A DNA stretch of 57,712 nucleotides from Hallerella sp963629575. Its GTDB lineage: Bacteria > Fibrobacterota > Fibrobacteria > Fibrobacterales > Fibrobacteraceae. Each line of letters begins with the position of its first letter. The first letter of the stretch is position 1. Location of the stretch: contig CAVGIM010000012.1 in the NCBI GenBank assembly GCA_963629575.1, positions 1-57,712 of the forward strand. Direction: 5' to 3'. The position numbers and the translations under genes are program-made. Positions 36,708-45,385 of the stretch are shown in pieces. Under the pieces are notes generated by a model. It was given only the letters and a program-made list of their open reading frames with translations, did not search any database and was not told where the DNA came from.

Positions 36708-37760
36708 ATGAAAACAAGACACATCGTCGTTCTTTTGGCTGCTTCGGCATTCTTTCTTTCGGGCTGCAAGGGCACCAACGAAAAGCGCGGAGACGAGCAT
36801 CTGGAAGCGGGCCGCTACCAGAATGCCATCAACTCTTACCTGAACGCAAAGGAAAAGGGAAAGATTTCCGACGAGTTTTACGGCAACTTTACCCTTGCGC
36901 TTGCGAAACGCGCCGAACAGGAAAGCAAGAAGGATCCGCAGAGCGACCTGCTCCATGGGCTCTTCGAACAGACTCTCCAGAATATCGGCAAGGTGGAAAA
37001 CGTGGAAACGGCTTCCGCCATCGCGGAAGCGCTTTCGAACGTTGGCTTGAACCAGGCGACGGCGGAAGGCGCAAGTCTCGGCAATTCGATCGACGGCTTT
37101 GCGAAAATCGACACTTCCATCTCCCTCCTCAAGCGTCTGAACGGCGACTTCGCGAAGATCCAGGCGCTCCGCACCCAGGCCGAGAATCTCTACGTCTCCA
37201 GGAACCTTTCGGAGGCGATCGACGAGGACGATCCGGTCGTCAAGGAATACAATCTCCTGGCGATGGAACTGATCGCTCCGAAGAATGCGGACCTCCAGCG
37301 CGAACACAACAAGAGTCGCGTCGCGACCCGTCCGTATTTCCTCATCTTTGGCGAAAATATTCCGAACAAGTCTCCGCTTGTCGATAAGTGGGGCTACGTA
37401 ATGGCTTTCCCGACCATCCAGATTGCTCCGACATCTCTCAAGGGAGAACTCCAGTTCTGGGCTTCGACGGGCAACAATACGGAACTCGATCCGACAAGGA
37501 TCAAGCTCGTTTCGACTACGGGCGATTCCGTCTTCGCGAAGCAGGTGGGCAAGGGCTGGTGCGACGCCGAAGTCGTCGTCGGCAAGGGCGACAAGGCAAA
37601 GATCGAAAAGAAGCAGAAGCCTTTTACCGGCAAGGGAGAACTCCGGAACGAATTCCAGTGCTCGGTAAATATCGCGTTCAGCTACGCGAACGGCTTTGTG
37701 CCGGATTACGTCGAATACAAGGACCAGTTCGGCATTGGCCGCAAATATCTGGGCCAATAA
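36708..37760 (+). CDS. Lipoprotein with TPR-like N-terminal half
   Basis: 350 residues, lipobox FFLSGC (Cys20). The segment RGDEHLEAGRYQNAINSYL looks like a TPR helix pair, and helices continue to about residue 200. A beta-rich C-terminal domain follows. I recognise no specific family. It is a single gene, divergent from the glycogen-synthase-like gene and closed by a strong terminator, upstream of bamA. A role in envelope assembly would be a guess from position only. Confidence 0.65.
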   Translation: MKTRHIVVLLAASAFFLSGCKGTNEKRGDEHLEAGRYQNAINSYLNAKEKGKISDEFYGNFTLALAKRAEQESKKDPQSDLLHGLFEQTLQNIGKVENVETASAIAEALSNVGLNQATAEGASLGNSIDGFAKIDTSISLLKRLNGDFAKIQALRTQAENLYVSRNLSEAIDEDDPVVKEYNLLAMELIAPKNADLQREHNKSRVATRPYFLIFGENIPNKSPLVDKWGYVMAFPTIQIAPTSLKGELQFWASTGNNTELDPTRIKLVSTTGDSVFAKQVGKGWCDAEVVVGKGDKAKIEKKQKPFTGKGELRNEFQCSVNIAFSYANGFVPDYVEYKDQFGIGRKYLGQ

Positions 37761-37782
37761 ATTTTTCGGACAGCGCTTTTGG

Positions 37783-37812
37783 AAACGCCCATTTTTTCAT
37801 GGGCGTTTTTTT
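37783..37812 (+). terminator. Rho-independent terminator
   Basis: The 10-bp stem AAACGCCCAT (37783-37792) / ATGGGCGTTT (37799-37808) has a 6-nt loop and is followed by TTTT. It separates the TPR-like lipoprotein gene from bamA. Confidence 0.85.
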
Positions 37813-37860
37813 GTATCTTTGAAAGCGATTTTTACTCCTATTCCATAAGGTAGTACCCTC

Positions 37861-40632
37861 TTGATTTTTCGTGTTCTTGCCTTTTTGCTTGTCCTTGTCG
37901 CATTTCCGATGGCGCAGCTCTTGGACGTGCCCGAGAATTTTACCGTTCCGACGACGGTTCGACACGTTCGAGCCGAAGGTCTTGTCAACATGGACGAACG
38001 TTCCGTGCTGAGCCGGGTGAGCGTTCGCGACGGGCAGTCGTTCCAGCCGTCGGTCTTTACGGAAAAGGTCCAGAAGAGCGTCTCGGACTTGTTCGAAACG
38101 GGATATTTCGACGACGTCACCGCCTGGGTGGATTACTTGCCGGGCGCGGAAAGCAAGGTTGACCTGGTGTTCCGCGTCGTGGAACTTCCGGCGCTAGACA
38201 CGGTCTATGTCGAAGGCTGCGACGAAATCTCGGAAGAAGACGTGCGGCTCAAGGTGAGCCTCTTGCAGGGGAGGGTCTATAGCAAGAGCGGGCTCGAGCG
38301 GGACCGCCAGAACATTCTGAACTATTACCGCTCCGAGGGATACTTGCTCGCGGAAGTGGGATTTCGGGAAACGCCCGTCTCCGACCATGAAAATTCGGTG
38401 ACCTTCATTGTCCGCGAAGGACCGAAAGTCCAGGTGGATTCGATTGTCGTGACCGGAAACGACCATGTTCCGACGACGGAGATCACCGACCACATGGTGA
38501 CGAAGCGTACCCACTGGTGGGGGGACGGCGAATTCAAGGAAGCGGTCTTCGAAGCGGATCGCGACACGGTGCTGAACGCGATTCGGCATTTTGGCTATCT
38601 GGACGCGGAACTGAAGGAGTATCGCGCCGAGTACTTGCCGGATTCGAGCTGCAACTTCTACCTGGGGCGCACCGTTCCGAAAAACCGCAAGCTGGACCTC
38701 CTCTACGGGCAGTTGAACCAGGCCATTTCCGATACGGCGAACATCATGAACCGCCTGGCGGGCCGCGTGGTGGAAAAGTCCGCGCACTACTACCGCGAAC
38801 ACCGGAGAAACTTCGCTCCGAACGCGCAGGCGGTCCCTGTCCCGGATGTCCAGGACGAGGAAACCGCCGTCAAGATTCTGAACGGCATCATCACGTACGA
38901 GGAACTTCGCAAGACGTGGATCCGGAACCTGTCGAAGGACCGCACATGGAAGAATCCGAAGGTGAAGGAACTCTTGCAGAAGCATCGGCGGAACCGCTAC
39001 GAAGAAAAGCTTCTCGCCCGCTACACGCTCGAAGAAACGTTTGGCGCGCTTACGCCTTACGACAGTGTCATCACGTCCAAGTATGTCCGAATCTATATCG
39101 ATATCGACGAGGGGCAGCGCTACTATGCGGGGGCGGTTCATTTCACCGGGAACGAGGTCCTGACCGACAAGATGCTTTCGCGTGCGGTCTATCTGGACAG
39201 TGGCGAGGTCTTTGACTACTACGCCTACGAGGCGACGCGCAGCGCGATCATCGCGTCTTACCGCGAAGACGGCTATCTCTTCGCCCAGTTCGACGAAACC
39301 CGGAACTTTGTAAACGACAGCGTCGTCAATCTCGAATACCGGATGCGCGAAGGCTTGCCCGCCCAGGTTCACCGGGTAAACATCGTCGGCAACACGAAAA
39401 CAAAGGACAAGGTGATTCGCCGCGAGGTCAGGCTTTACCCCGGAGACACATACCGCCAGTCCTCGCTCGAGCGCAGCTTCCGCGAAATCATGCAGCTGAA
39501 CTACTTCGACATGGTCTATCCCGACATCCAGATTGTGGGGGACCAGCTGGTCGATCTGGTTTTCAAGGTCGCGGAAAAGGAAGCGGGCACGGGACAGTTC
39601 AGCGCGGGGCTCGCCTACAGCCAGAGCGACGGTCTCACGGGAACCCTTGGCGTTTCGATTCCGAACTGCTGCATGGGCGACGGGCAGAGCGCAAGCTTCA
39701 ACGTGGAATATGGCGAAGACAAGAAGAGCGCGTCGATAGGCTTTGTCGAACCGTGGTTCCTGGACTATCCGATTACGCTCGGAACGAGCCTCAGCTATGC
39801 GTGGTGGAACCAGGACGACGACCCGGACATTACGCGCTACGGCGGATCCATCTATGTCGGCAAGCGCCTGAAATGGCCCGACGACTATTTCTATGGGCAG
39901 GTCGGCTACAGTTGGATGATGAACAAGCAGGGCGATAACGTCGCGGGTAGCCTTGTCCGCTATTCGGGCGTCGAATCCGCGGTGACTTTCAAGCTTATTC
40001 GCGACGACAAGAACCTGCCGCAGTTCCCGACGGACGGCTCGCGCTATGTGCTCTCCGTGGAAGTCGCGGACGATATCATCGGCAGCGATTTCAGCTTCGT
40101 CAAAACGGACCTGACTGTCAAGTGGTGGTTCCCGCTCATCGGAGACCGCGTCGCGCTCGCCCTCACGAACGAATATGGAATCATGGTCGGAAACCCGCTC
40201 CAGTATCGGACCCTGTACCAGATGGGTGGCGTTCTGGGCTATGACGGCATGATGCGCGGTTACAGCTCGGGATCGATAGGCTACCGCAGGCTGGGACGCA
40301 GCTACCAGTATATCGGCGCGGAAATCCAGTGGGGAATCGTACCGAACACGTTCTACCTCTTGCCGCTCTTCTTCGACGCGGGAAACGTTTTCGGCAAGCG
40401 CTACAATCCGGACGAAAAGGTCTCGAAGAGCCAGCCGAACCCGCTTTCGGAATGGGATCCGTCTAGCCTCAAGCGGGACTTCGGATTCGGCTTCCGCGTG
40501 GTCGTTCCGATGCTCGGCATTATCGGGTTCGACTTCGCCTGGCCTCTCGACCCGGGAGAAACCTATTCCGGCTACGAGCGCACGAGCGTGGGCGATATGG
40601 AGTTCAACTTTGTCATCGGGCAGGGATTCTGA
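37861..40632 (+). CDS. bamA: Outer-membrane protein assembly factor BamA
   Basis: Inserts beta-barrel proteins into the outer membrane. The 923-residue protein has a signal peptide (1-18, FPMAQ), five POTRA domains (about 30-590) and a C-terminal 16-strand barrel with the internal segment PTDGSRY and a final aromatic residue (VIGQGF). It is about 110 residues longer than usual because roughly 150 charged, mainly helical residues (about 262-410) interrupt POTRA3 before its last strand (YVRIYIDIDEGQRYY). The start is TTG at 37861, with AAGGTAG 7-8 nt upstream. Its stop overlaps the skp start as TGATG. Confidence 0.92.
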   Translation: MIFRVLAFLLVLVAFPMAQLLDVPENFTVPTTVRHVRAEGLVNMDERSVLSRVSVRDGQSFQPSVFTEKVQKSVSDLFETGYFDDVTAWVDYLPGAESKVDLVFRVVELPALDTVYVEGCDEISEEDVRLKVSLLQGRVYSKSGLERDRQNILNYYRSEGYLLAEVGFRETPVSDHENSVTFIVREGPKVQVDSIVVTGNDHVPTTEITDHMVTKRTHWWGDGEFKEAVFEADRDTVLNAIRHFGYLDAELKEYRAEYLPDSSCNFYLGRTVPKNRKLDLLYGQLNQAISDTANIMNRLAGRVVEKSAHYYREHRRNFAPNAQAVPVPDVQDEETAVKILNGIITYEELRKTWIRNLSKDRTWKNPKVKELLQKHRRNRYEEKLLARYTLEETFGALTPYDSVITSKYVRIYIDIDEGQRYYAGAVHFTGNEVLTDKMLSRAVYLDSGEVFDYYAYEATRSAIIASYREDGYLFAQFDETRNFVNDSVVNLEYRMREGLPAQVHRVNIVGNTKTKDKVIRREVRLYPGDTYRQSSLERSFREIMQLNYFDMVYPDIQIVGDQLVDLVFKVAEKEAGTGQFSAGLAYSQSDGLTGTLGVSIPNCCMGDGQSASFNVEYGEDKKSASIGFVEPWFLDYPITLGTSLSYAWWNQDDDPDITRYGGSIYVGKRLKWPDDYFYGQVGYSWMMNKQGDNVAGSLVRYSGVESAVTFKLIRDDKNLPQFPTDGSRYVLSVEVADDIIGSDFSFVKTDLTVKWWFPLIGDRVALALTNEYGIMVGNPLQYRTLYQMGGVLGYDGMMRGYSSGSIGYRRLGRSYQYIGAEIQWGIVPNTFYLLPLFFDAGNVFGKRYNPDEKVSKSQPNPLSEWDPSSLKRDFGFGFRVVVPMLGIIGFDFAWPLDPGETYSGYERTSVGDMEFNFVIGQGF

Positions 40633-41153
40633 TGCGTAAAAAATTCTTTTTCCTCTTCTTCGCCGTGGCTTTTCTTTCTTCGGTCGCTCTCGCGGAAGAC
40701 GGTCTGCGGGTCGCTCACGTGGATTCCAAGCTCGTCTTCGAAGGCTACAAGGGCACGAAAAAGGCGCAGGAAGAATACGACCGCCAGGTCGCCAAATGGG
40801 AACAGCAGGCGAACCTGCTCCAGAAGGAACTCGCCGCCATCAAGGAAAAGCTCGACAAGCAGTCCCTGATGCTTTCGGACGAAAAACGGAAGGAGCTCGA
40901 AGCGGACTACGCGAAGAAGAATACCGAGCTGAAGGAATTCATCGACCGCGTCTATGGACGGACCGGAGAGCTTATCACCGAAAACGAAAAGGTGAGCGCC
41001 CCGATCATTTCGCTCATCAAGAAGGCGGTGACGGAAATCGCCCTGCAGGAAGGATACGACATGGTAATCGACCGGGCGACCGGCGCCGTCCTCTTCTGGA
41101 AAAACGAAAACGACCTGACGCAGAAGGTGCTGGACTATCTGAACGGGCGGTAG
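40632..41153 (+). CDS. skp: Periplasmic chaperone Skp/OmpH
   Basis: 173 residues with a cleavable signal peptide (to VALAE, about residue 21), then the Skp start LRVAHVDSKLVFEGY, a long charged coiled coil (about 45-125) that forms the tentacles, and the ending segment ALQEGYDMVIDRATGAVLF. It escorts unfolded outer-membrane proteins to BamA, and the TGATG overlap with bamA couples their translation. Confidence 0.92.
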   Translation: MRKKFFFLFFAVAFLSSVALAEDGLRVAHVDSKLVFEGYKGTKKAQEEYDRQVAKWEQQANLLQKELAAIKEKLDKQSLMLSDEKRKELEADYAKKNTELKEFIDRVYGRTGELITENEKVSAPIISLIKKAVTEIALQEGYDMVIDRATGAVLFWKNENDLTQKVLDYLNGR

Positions 41154-41159
41154 GGGGCG

Positions 41160-41900
41160 ATGAAAAGAGGCGAAAGGATTTCTCCGCTATTGTTGCGGCT
41201 CCGGACCGAAAAGGAGGGGAGGCTCCGCGGGGGAATTTATCACCGTACGCAGATCGACCTGACCTACAGTTCCAACCACATCGAAGGAAGTCGTTTGTCG
41301 AAAGAGCAGACGCGCTTTATCTATGAAACCCGGACGCTGGAAAGTTCTTCGGAAATTATCCGAGTCGATGACATTATGGAAACGGTCAATCATTTTCATT
41401 GCATTGACTATTGCATCGATCACGCCGAAGAAAGGATAACGGAAGCGCACGTAAAGCGTCTGCATGCGCTTTTAAAGACGAACACTTCCGATAGCGAGAA
41501 GGAATGGTTCGCCGTCGGGGATTACAAAAAATTGCCCAATGAAGTTGGCGGTGTGGAAACGGTTCTCCCCGAGGATGTTCACCCGCGGATGAAATCCCTG
41601 CTCGCGTCGTATGATAAAATTGGGAAGGTAAACTTCGATGATATCTTGAATTTTCACGTGGAATTCGAACGAATCCATCCATTCCAGGACGGCAACGGGC
41701 GGGTCGGACGTCTTTTGATGTTTTGGCAATGCCTGCAGAAAAATGTCGTACCGTTTATCATCACGGAAGAGCTGCGCCTGTTCTACTATCGGGGACTTCA
41801 AAACTGGGGGCACATCAATGAGTTTTTGCGGGACACATGCCTTTCTGCGCAGGATGATTACAAGAAGTTGCTGGAGTATTTTCAGGTTGGGTTTGGGTAG
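41160..41900 (+). CDS. Fic-domain protein, inhibitory-helix type
   Basis: 246 residues. The Fic motif HPFQDGNGRVGRL (about 174-186) is complete, so AMP-transfer or a related nucleotidyl transfer is possible. An N-terminal inhibitory motif (S/T)xxxE(G/N), seen as SSNHIEG (about 37-43), would block the active site until released. No partner antitoxin is needed in this class. It starts 6 nt after skp, but a functional link is unlikely. It heads the accessory island that ends with another Fic gene at 46512. Confidence 0.88.
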   Translation: MKRGERISPLLLRLRTEKEGRLRGGIYHRTQIDLTYSSNHIEGSRLSKEQTRFIYETRTLESSSEIIRVDDIMETVNHFHCIDYCIDHAEERITEAHVKRLHALLKTNTSDSEKEWFAVGDYKKLPNEVGGVETVLPEDVHPRMKSLLASYDKIGKVNFDDILNFHVEFERIHPFQDGNGRVGRLLMFWQCLQKNVVPFIITEELRLFYYRGLQNWGHINEFLRDTCLSAQDDYKKLLEYFQVGFG

Positions 41901-41955
41901 AACGTTTTGAGTCGATAAATACTTTGATTGCTTGAATGGAGGCTAAAAATTTTCA

Positions 41956-42546
41956 ATGCCTTGTTTTCTGATTCTTTTCTTTTTCTTGTCTTTGTCCTGG
42001 TCCTTTTCGCTTTTCTCCGAAGATTCCGCCAATGAAAAATATCCGGTGTTTACGGTAGATAAAACGGTTCTGTGTCCGGAGTGCGCTAAAAACGAATACA
42101 AGGAAGTCAAAGCGCCTTTTTCTGTGCGATTTGACAGCACGAAGCTTGTCGGCGTCATTTCTCCGGAGCAGGGTGACCTGGAATTTTTTTATGCGTTTAG
42201 TGTCTCTGGCAATATTATGAAAAGCCAATTGAGCGATCTCTATGTCGAGTATATCCGAAAAATGCGAGACTCCGATTCGGATTCGTCTTATTTTACAGGA
42301 ACTCTGAAATTGAATATTTGGCTGAAAGGGGGACGTGTCAGGGAAGTCTTTGTGGAAAAGACGACGACGGAATATCGCGAATTCGACGAAGCCGTTTTGG
42401 AATGTGTGCGAAAATGGTCGTTCCCTGTAGGAAAGGACGAGCCTCCCGTTCTCTCTGTCTGTGTGCATTTCATTCGAACGGGCGCTTCGGGAACGGATGC
42501 GGAAATCAAAGAATTTGGTCGCATAAAAGGCGGTTCCGCGTATTGA
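41956..42546 (+). CDS. Exported CxxC / TonB-C-like protein, paralog T1
   Basis: 196 residues: signal peptide (about 1-20), a CPEC motif at about residue 38, then a C-terminal domain with the TonB-C-like pattern GTLKLNIWLKGGRVREVFV and FDEAVLECVRKWSFP. Paralogs lie at 43647, 45378 and 46070 and share the (H/Y)IRKMR-DSSYF segment. The CxxC suggests a disulfide or metal site outside the cytoplasm. It has no lipobox. The function is unknown; the TonB-C-like fold alone does not show energy transfer. Confidence 0.6.
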   Translation: MPCFLILFFFLSLSWSFSLFSEDSANEKYPVFTVDKTVLCPECAKNEYKEVKAPFSVRFDSTKLVGVISPEQGDLEFFYAFSVSGNIMKSQLSDLYVEYIRKMRDSDSDSSYFTGTLKLNIWLKGGRVREVFVEKTTTEYREFDEAVLECVRKWSFPVGKDEPPVLSVCVHFIRTGASGTDAEIKEFGRIKGGSAY

Positions 42547-42596
42547 GCAAGCCTCGACCCATCTTTTTACAAAAATTCATATTTTTTTGGAGAGTG

Positions 42597-42942
42597 TATT
42601 AAATTTGCAAGCAAATTGCCTGTGTGCTATTTTCTTTGAATGCCTTTATATGGAATCTTGAAAATAAATCGTATCTGCGTCTTTTTGTAAAAAATGCACG
42701 CATAAGTTGAAAAATTTCCGATTAAAAATCCTATATTTTGAAATAGGATGCGCTAATGCGAGGGAATTTTGCATTAGGAGGGCGATAAAAAAAAGACCGG
42801 AGGAGCTGTTCGCGCAGACCTCCGGTCAAGGTTCACCAGATATTGCTACCCGTGAAATTGGGTAACCTCTAAGATAGCTTTATTGGTGGAAAAGTGGATT
42901 CGCATTTTGACAATTCCCGTTAAAATGCCAACATAGAGGTAA
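42597..42942 (+). repeat. Structured 340-nt leader repeat, copy 1
   Basis: Nearly identical to 44366-44704 (about 20 scattered differences by eye). It contains inverted repeats: AATTTGC/GCAAATT, ATCCTAT/ATAGGAT, CTAATGC/GCATTAG, GACCGGAGG/CCTCCGGTC and TACCC/GGGTA. It ends with TTGACA, then AGAGGTAA, which includes the ribosome-binding site of the HELSH gene. It fills the 400-nt gap before 42947. Confidence 0.75.
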
Positions 42943-42946
42943 GAAA

Positions 42947-43642
42947 ATGCCTTTTGTGAAAGAAAATGAGAACGATTTCGGCAGCCAATACGGAGAGTAT
43001 CGCTACGATGCCTTCGGTTTTGAAGACCCGCTTGAAAAATATGTGGTGGATAGGTCCGAGTTTTTTTATCGGAATTGGGACTGGGCGCTTGCGCAAGCGG
43101 AGTTGGAGTTCCATTTTTTGGCAAATAGACTTGGTGAAAATGATGTTCGTTTCTCTTCTGAGAATAGTGAACTCGTTGTAGATTCTAGAAAAACGATAGA
43201 CGATAATTGTCAAGATTTGGTTACTGAAAAGTTTTCCCGCGAGTATTTTGGCTGCACTAGTCAAGAGTCGTGGCACGGTAATACGCTTTCGCCTTATTTA
43301 AAGCCGCTTTCGACAACCTATCTTGCAAAGGATTGGACGTTGGGATCGGTTCTTGGTGCTCAGCAACATGAATTGTCTCATCAAGCAATAACGACTCTTC
43401 GTCAATTATTTTCAAAAGACCATCAAGCGAGAAAATATTTGAAGTTGCCGTCTTTGAGCGATTCTGGATATGCGGCATTTGAAAGGCGGCTTGAAAAAAT
43501 GGATAGAGAATTGGATGTCTTGGATAGGGCTTGGGAGAACCCCTGGACGAAGAAAATTGAAATGGAAAAAAAGTCGGATGTTTGGAGTGAGTTGAACACT
43601 ATGATTTCGTCCTATTACTATCTAATCAAGGAGGGCTTTTAG
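42947..43642 (+). CDS. HELSH-motif putative zinc metallopeptidase, paralog M1
   Basis: 231 residues, no signal peptide or membrane segment. HELSH at 141-145 fits HExxH zinc peptidases. The surroundings are conserved in the second copy at 44711: STTYL before it and HQAITT, LPSLSDS and ELD after it, so a third ligand may be the later Glu or His. Two cysteines 15 residues apart (88 and 103) are kept in both copies. A lipoprotein with CxxC follows 4 nt later, with GGAGG in this gene's last codons. Substrate unknown; I have not matched it to a named family. Confidence 0.6.
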   Translation: MPFVKENENDFGSQYGEYRYDAFGFEDPLEKYVVDRSEFFYRNWDWALAQAELEFHFLANRLGENDVRFSSENSELVVDSRKTIDDNCQDLVTEKFSREYFGCTSQESWHGNTLSPYLKPLSTTYLAKDWTLGSVLGAQQHELSHQAITTLRQLFSKDHQARKYLKLPSLSDSGYAAFERRLEKMDRELDVLDRAWENPWTKKIEMEKKSDVWSELNTMISSYYYLIKEGF

Positions 43643-43646
43643 CTTG

Positions 43647-44258
43647 ATGGCCTCAAAGACAAATGTGTTGAATTTGGTTTTTTTTGCTTTTCTGTTAAGT
43701 CTTGTGGCTTGCAGGGATGAAAAGCTTTCTGATGGCAAAGTCGGTAGAAAAATTGAAAACATCCAAGATCGTATTCCGATAGGACAGGAAACCTTGTTTG
43801 TTGGCGATTCAATCCTTCCGTGCGATGATTGCAGAGAGGGAACCCTATTGGTGCTTCGCGCGCCATTCAAGGTTTTGCCCGCCAGTGCTAAAAAAATCAA
43901 GGTGGAACCCGGTTCTGCGCTGTCGCGTGGAGACATTGTACGGGTTGAATTTAAAAATTTTGAAGAAATTCGCTTGATGTATCAGAATTTTTTGCGCCAA
44001 GCCCGGGATAGTGGGGAAAGTTATTTTTGGGGAGAAGTCTTGCTTCGCCTGAAAATCGAAAGAAACGGAAATGTGGAAAAAGTTGTCTCTGTATCGTCAA
44101 GTACTCATAATCCGCTTTTCGATAAGGCTTTGACGGATTTTGTCGCGTCTTGGAAGTTTCCAGAAGCCGCGGATAAAACGATAGCGAGTTTTCCTATTAG
44201 TTTGCGAAAAACAGGGTATTCTGGAAATTTCGTGGAAATCAGCAGAATTCATTTTTGA
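43647..44258 (+). CDS. CxxC / TonB-C-like lipoprotein, paralog T2
   Basis: 203 residues: a signal peptide with lipobox LSLVAC, CDDC at about residue 53-56, APFKV shared with its paralogs, and a C-terminal TonB-C-like domain (GEVLLRLKIERNGNVEKVV, FDKALTDFVASWKFP). The ATG at 43647 has AAGGAGG 10 nt upstream; a TTG at 43644 is the alternative. It follows M1 by 4 nt, so the two are translated together and probably act together, one in the envelope. Confidence 0.65.
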   Translation: MASKTNVLNLVFFAFLLSLVACRDEKLSDGKVGRKIENIQDRIPIGQETLFVGDSILPCDDCREGTLLVLRAPFKVLPASAKKIKVEPGSALSRGDIVRVEFKNFEEIRLMYQNFLRQARDSGESYFWGEVLLRLKIERNGNVEKVVSVSSSTHNPLFDKALTDFVASWKFPEAADKTIASFPISLRKTGYSGNFVEISRIHF

Positions 44259-44365
44259 TTCGCGTTCTTTAAACTTTTTGGGCGATTGAGGTCCAATGTA
44301 GCCGACTTTGTCAACGAGTTGACGGATGCCGCCTATCATCTTGGACGCTTGAGCGCGAGGCTTGA
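44259..44365 (+). pseudogene. Remnant of a Fic-protein N-terminus
   Basis: Directly after the T2 stop, in the same frame, the sequence reads KLFGRLRSNVADFVNELT, then DAAYHLGRLSARL. This aligns with the N-terminus of the Fic protein at 46512 (FIDELMDASMLLGTLDAKV). There is no start codon or Fic motif, and leader repeat copy 2 begins right where the homology ends. I infer a fic gene cut by the cassette duplication. Confidence 0.45.
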
Positions 44366-44704
44366 TATTAAATTTGCAAGCAAATTGCCTGTGTACTATT
44401 TTCTTTGAATGTTTTATATGGAATCTTGAAAATAAATCGTATCTGCGCCTTTTTGCAAAAAATGCACGCATAAGTTGAAAATTTCCGATTAAAAATCCTA
44501 TATTTTGAAATAGGATGCGCTAATGCGAGGAAATTTTGCGTTAGGGCGATAAAAAAGACCGGAGATGCTGTTTGCGCAGACCTCCGGTCAAGGTTCACCG
44601 GATATTGCTACCCGTGAAGTTGGGCAACCTCTAAAATAGCTTTATCGGTGAAAAAGTGGATCCGCATTTTGACAATTCCCGTTAAAATGCCAACATAGAG
44701 GTAA
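44366..44704 (+). repeat. Structured 340-nt leader repeat, copy 2
   Basis: Second copy of 42597-42942. Changes tend to keep stems: GCATTAG becomes GCGTTAG, still pairing with CTAATGC, and GACCGGAG/CTCCGGTC stays intact. It again ends with AGAGGTAA before a HELSH gene. Homology stops at the coding start. Confidence 0.75.
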
Positions 44705-44710
44705 TGCGGT

Positions 44711-45385
44711 ATGGCATCTCTAGATGAAAATGATGAAACTCCCTATTTTCGCTTTGATCCGGAAAGTGTAAATACATATGGATTGAAATGGGAGTGGAAA
44801 TGGGCTTTGGATGAAATTTCGGAAAAACTGCAGCCCATGATCAAGCGTTTCAATGAGCCTGAAATGCGATTTACTTCGGAAAACAGCGCACTTTCCGTTC
44901 TGCCGTTTGAAACCGTAAATCAAAGGTGTCGAAAAATTGTCGGTCCTGATAAAAACAAGAAGTTGTTTGCGTGCAACACGCAAGACCGGATGCGACCGGA
45001 GGATGACGATCCTTGTATATCTTTTATGAAACCGCAATCCACGACTTATTTAAGTGAAAATTGGGGCTCGCCATATATTTATGAGGCGATGTTGCATGAA
45101 TTATCGCATCAGGCGATTACGACCGTTGGACAAATGGCATTGAAAAATCATAGACGGAGACGAGATGTTTTTCTTCCGTCGCTAAGTGATAGCGCATTTG
45201 ATGCGTTTAACCATCGGTTGAAAAATCTAAACCAGGAATTGGATGCAAACGATTCTGCTTGGGTGAATGCCGCGAATCAAATTGGGATAAAAAGGAAATT
45301 TGATGTCTTCCCCGGTTTGGATTCGGCAATTTCGGATTATTTCTTTCACATTGACAACCTAGATTCAGGTGAACCTAATGATTAA
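44711..45385 (+). CDS. HELSH-motif putative zinc metallopeptidase, paralog M2
   Basis: 224 residues. HELSH at 129-133 lies within the block conserved with M1 (STTYL before it, HELSHQAITT, then SLSDS and ELD). Cysteines 73 and 88 have the same 15-residue spacing as in M1. Overall protein identity with M1 is modest and the N-termini differ. It overlaps the start of lipoprotein T3 by 8 nt. It has no signal peptide, although paired cysteines hint at an oxidising site. Confidence 0.6.
   Translation: MASLDENDETPYFRFDPESVNTYGLKWEWKWALDEISEKLQPMIKRFNEPEMRFTSENSALSVLPFETVNQRCRKIVGPDKNKKLFACNTQDRMRPEDDDPCISFMKPQSTTYLSENWGSPYIYEAMLHELSHQAITTVGQMALKNHRRRRDVFLPSLSDSAFDAFNHRLKNLNQELDANDSAWVNAANQIGIKRKFDVFPGLDSAISDYFFHIDNLDSGEPND

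Noticed and set aside
40632..41900. Functional operon of skp and fic
   Set aside because: The 6-nt spacing is tight, but the functions are unrelated and the Fic gene belongs with the AT-richer island that follows.
41956..42546. Calling T1-T4 energy-transducing TonB proteins
   Set aside because: They lack the N-terminal membrane anchor and Pro-rich span; only the C-terminal strand pattern resembles TonB.
42597..44704. CRISPR array or tandem repeat
   Set aside because: Only two long copies with a full gene pair between them, no short spacers, and no cas genes anywhere in the window.
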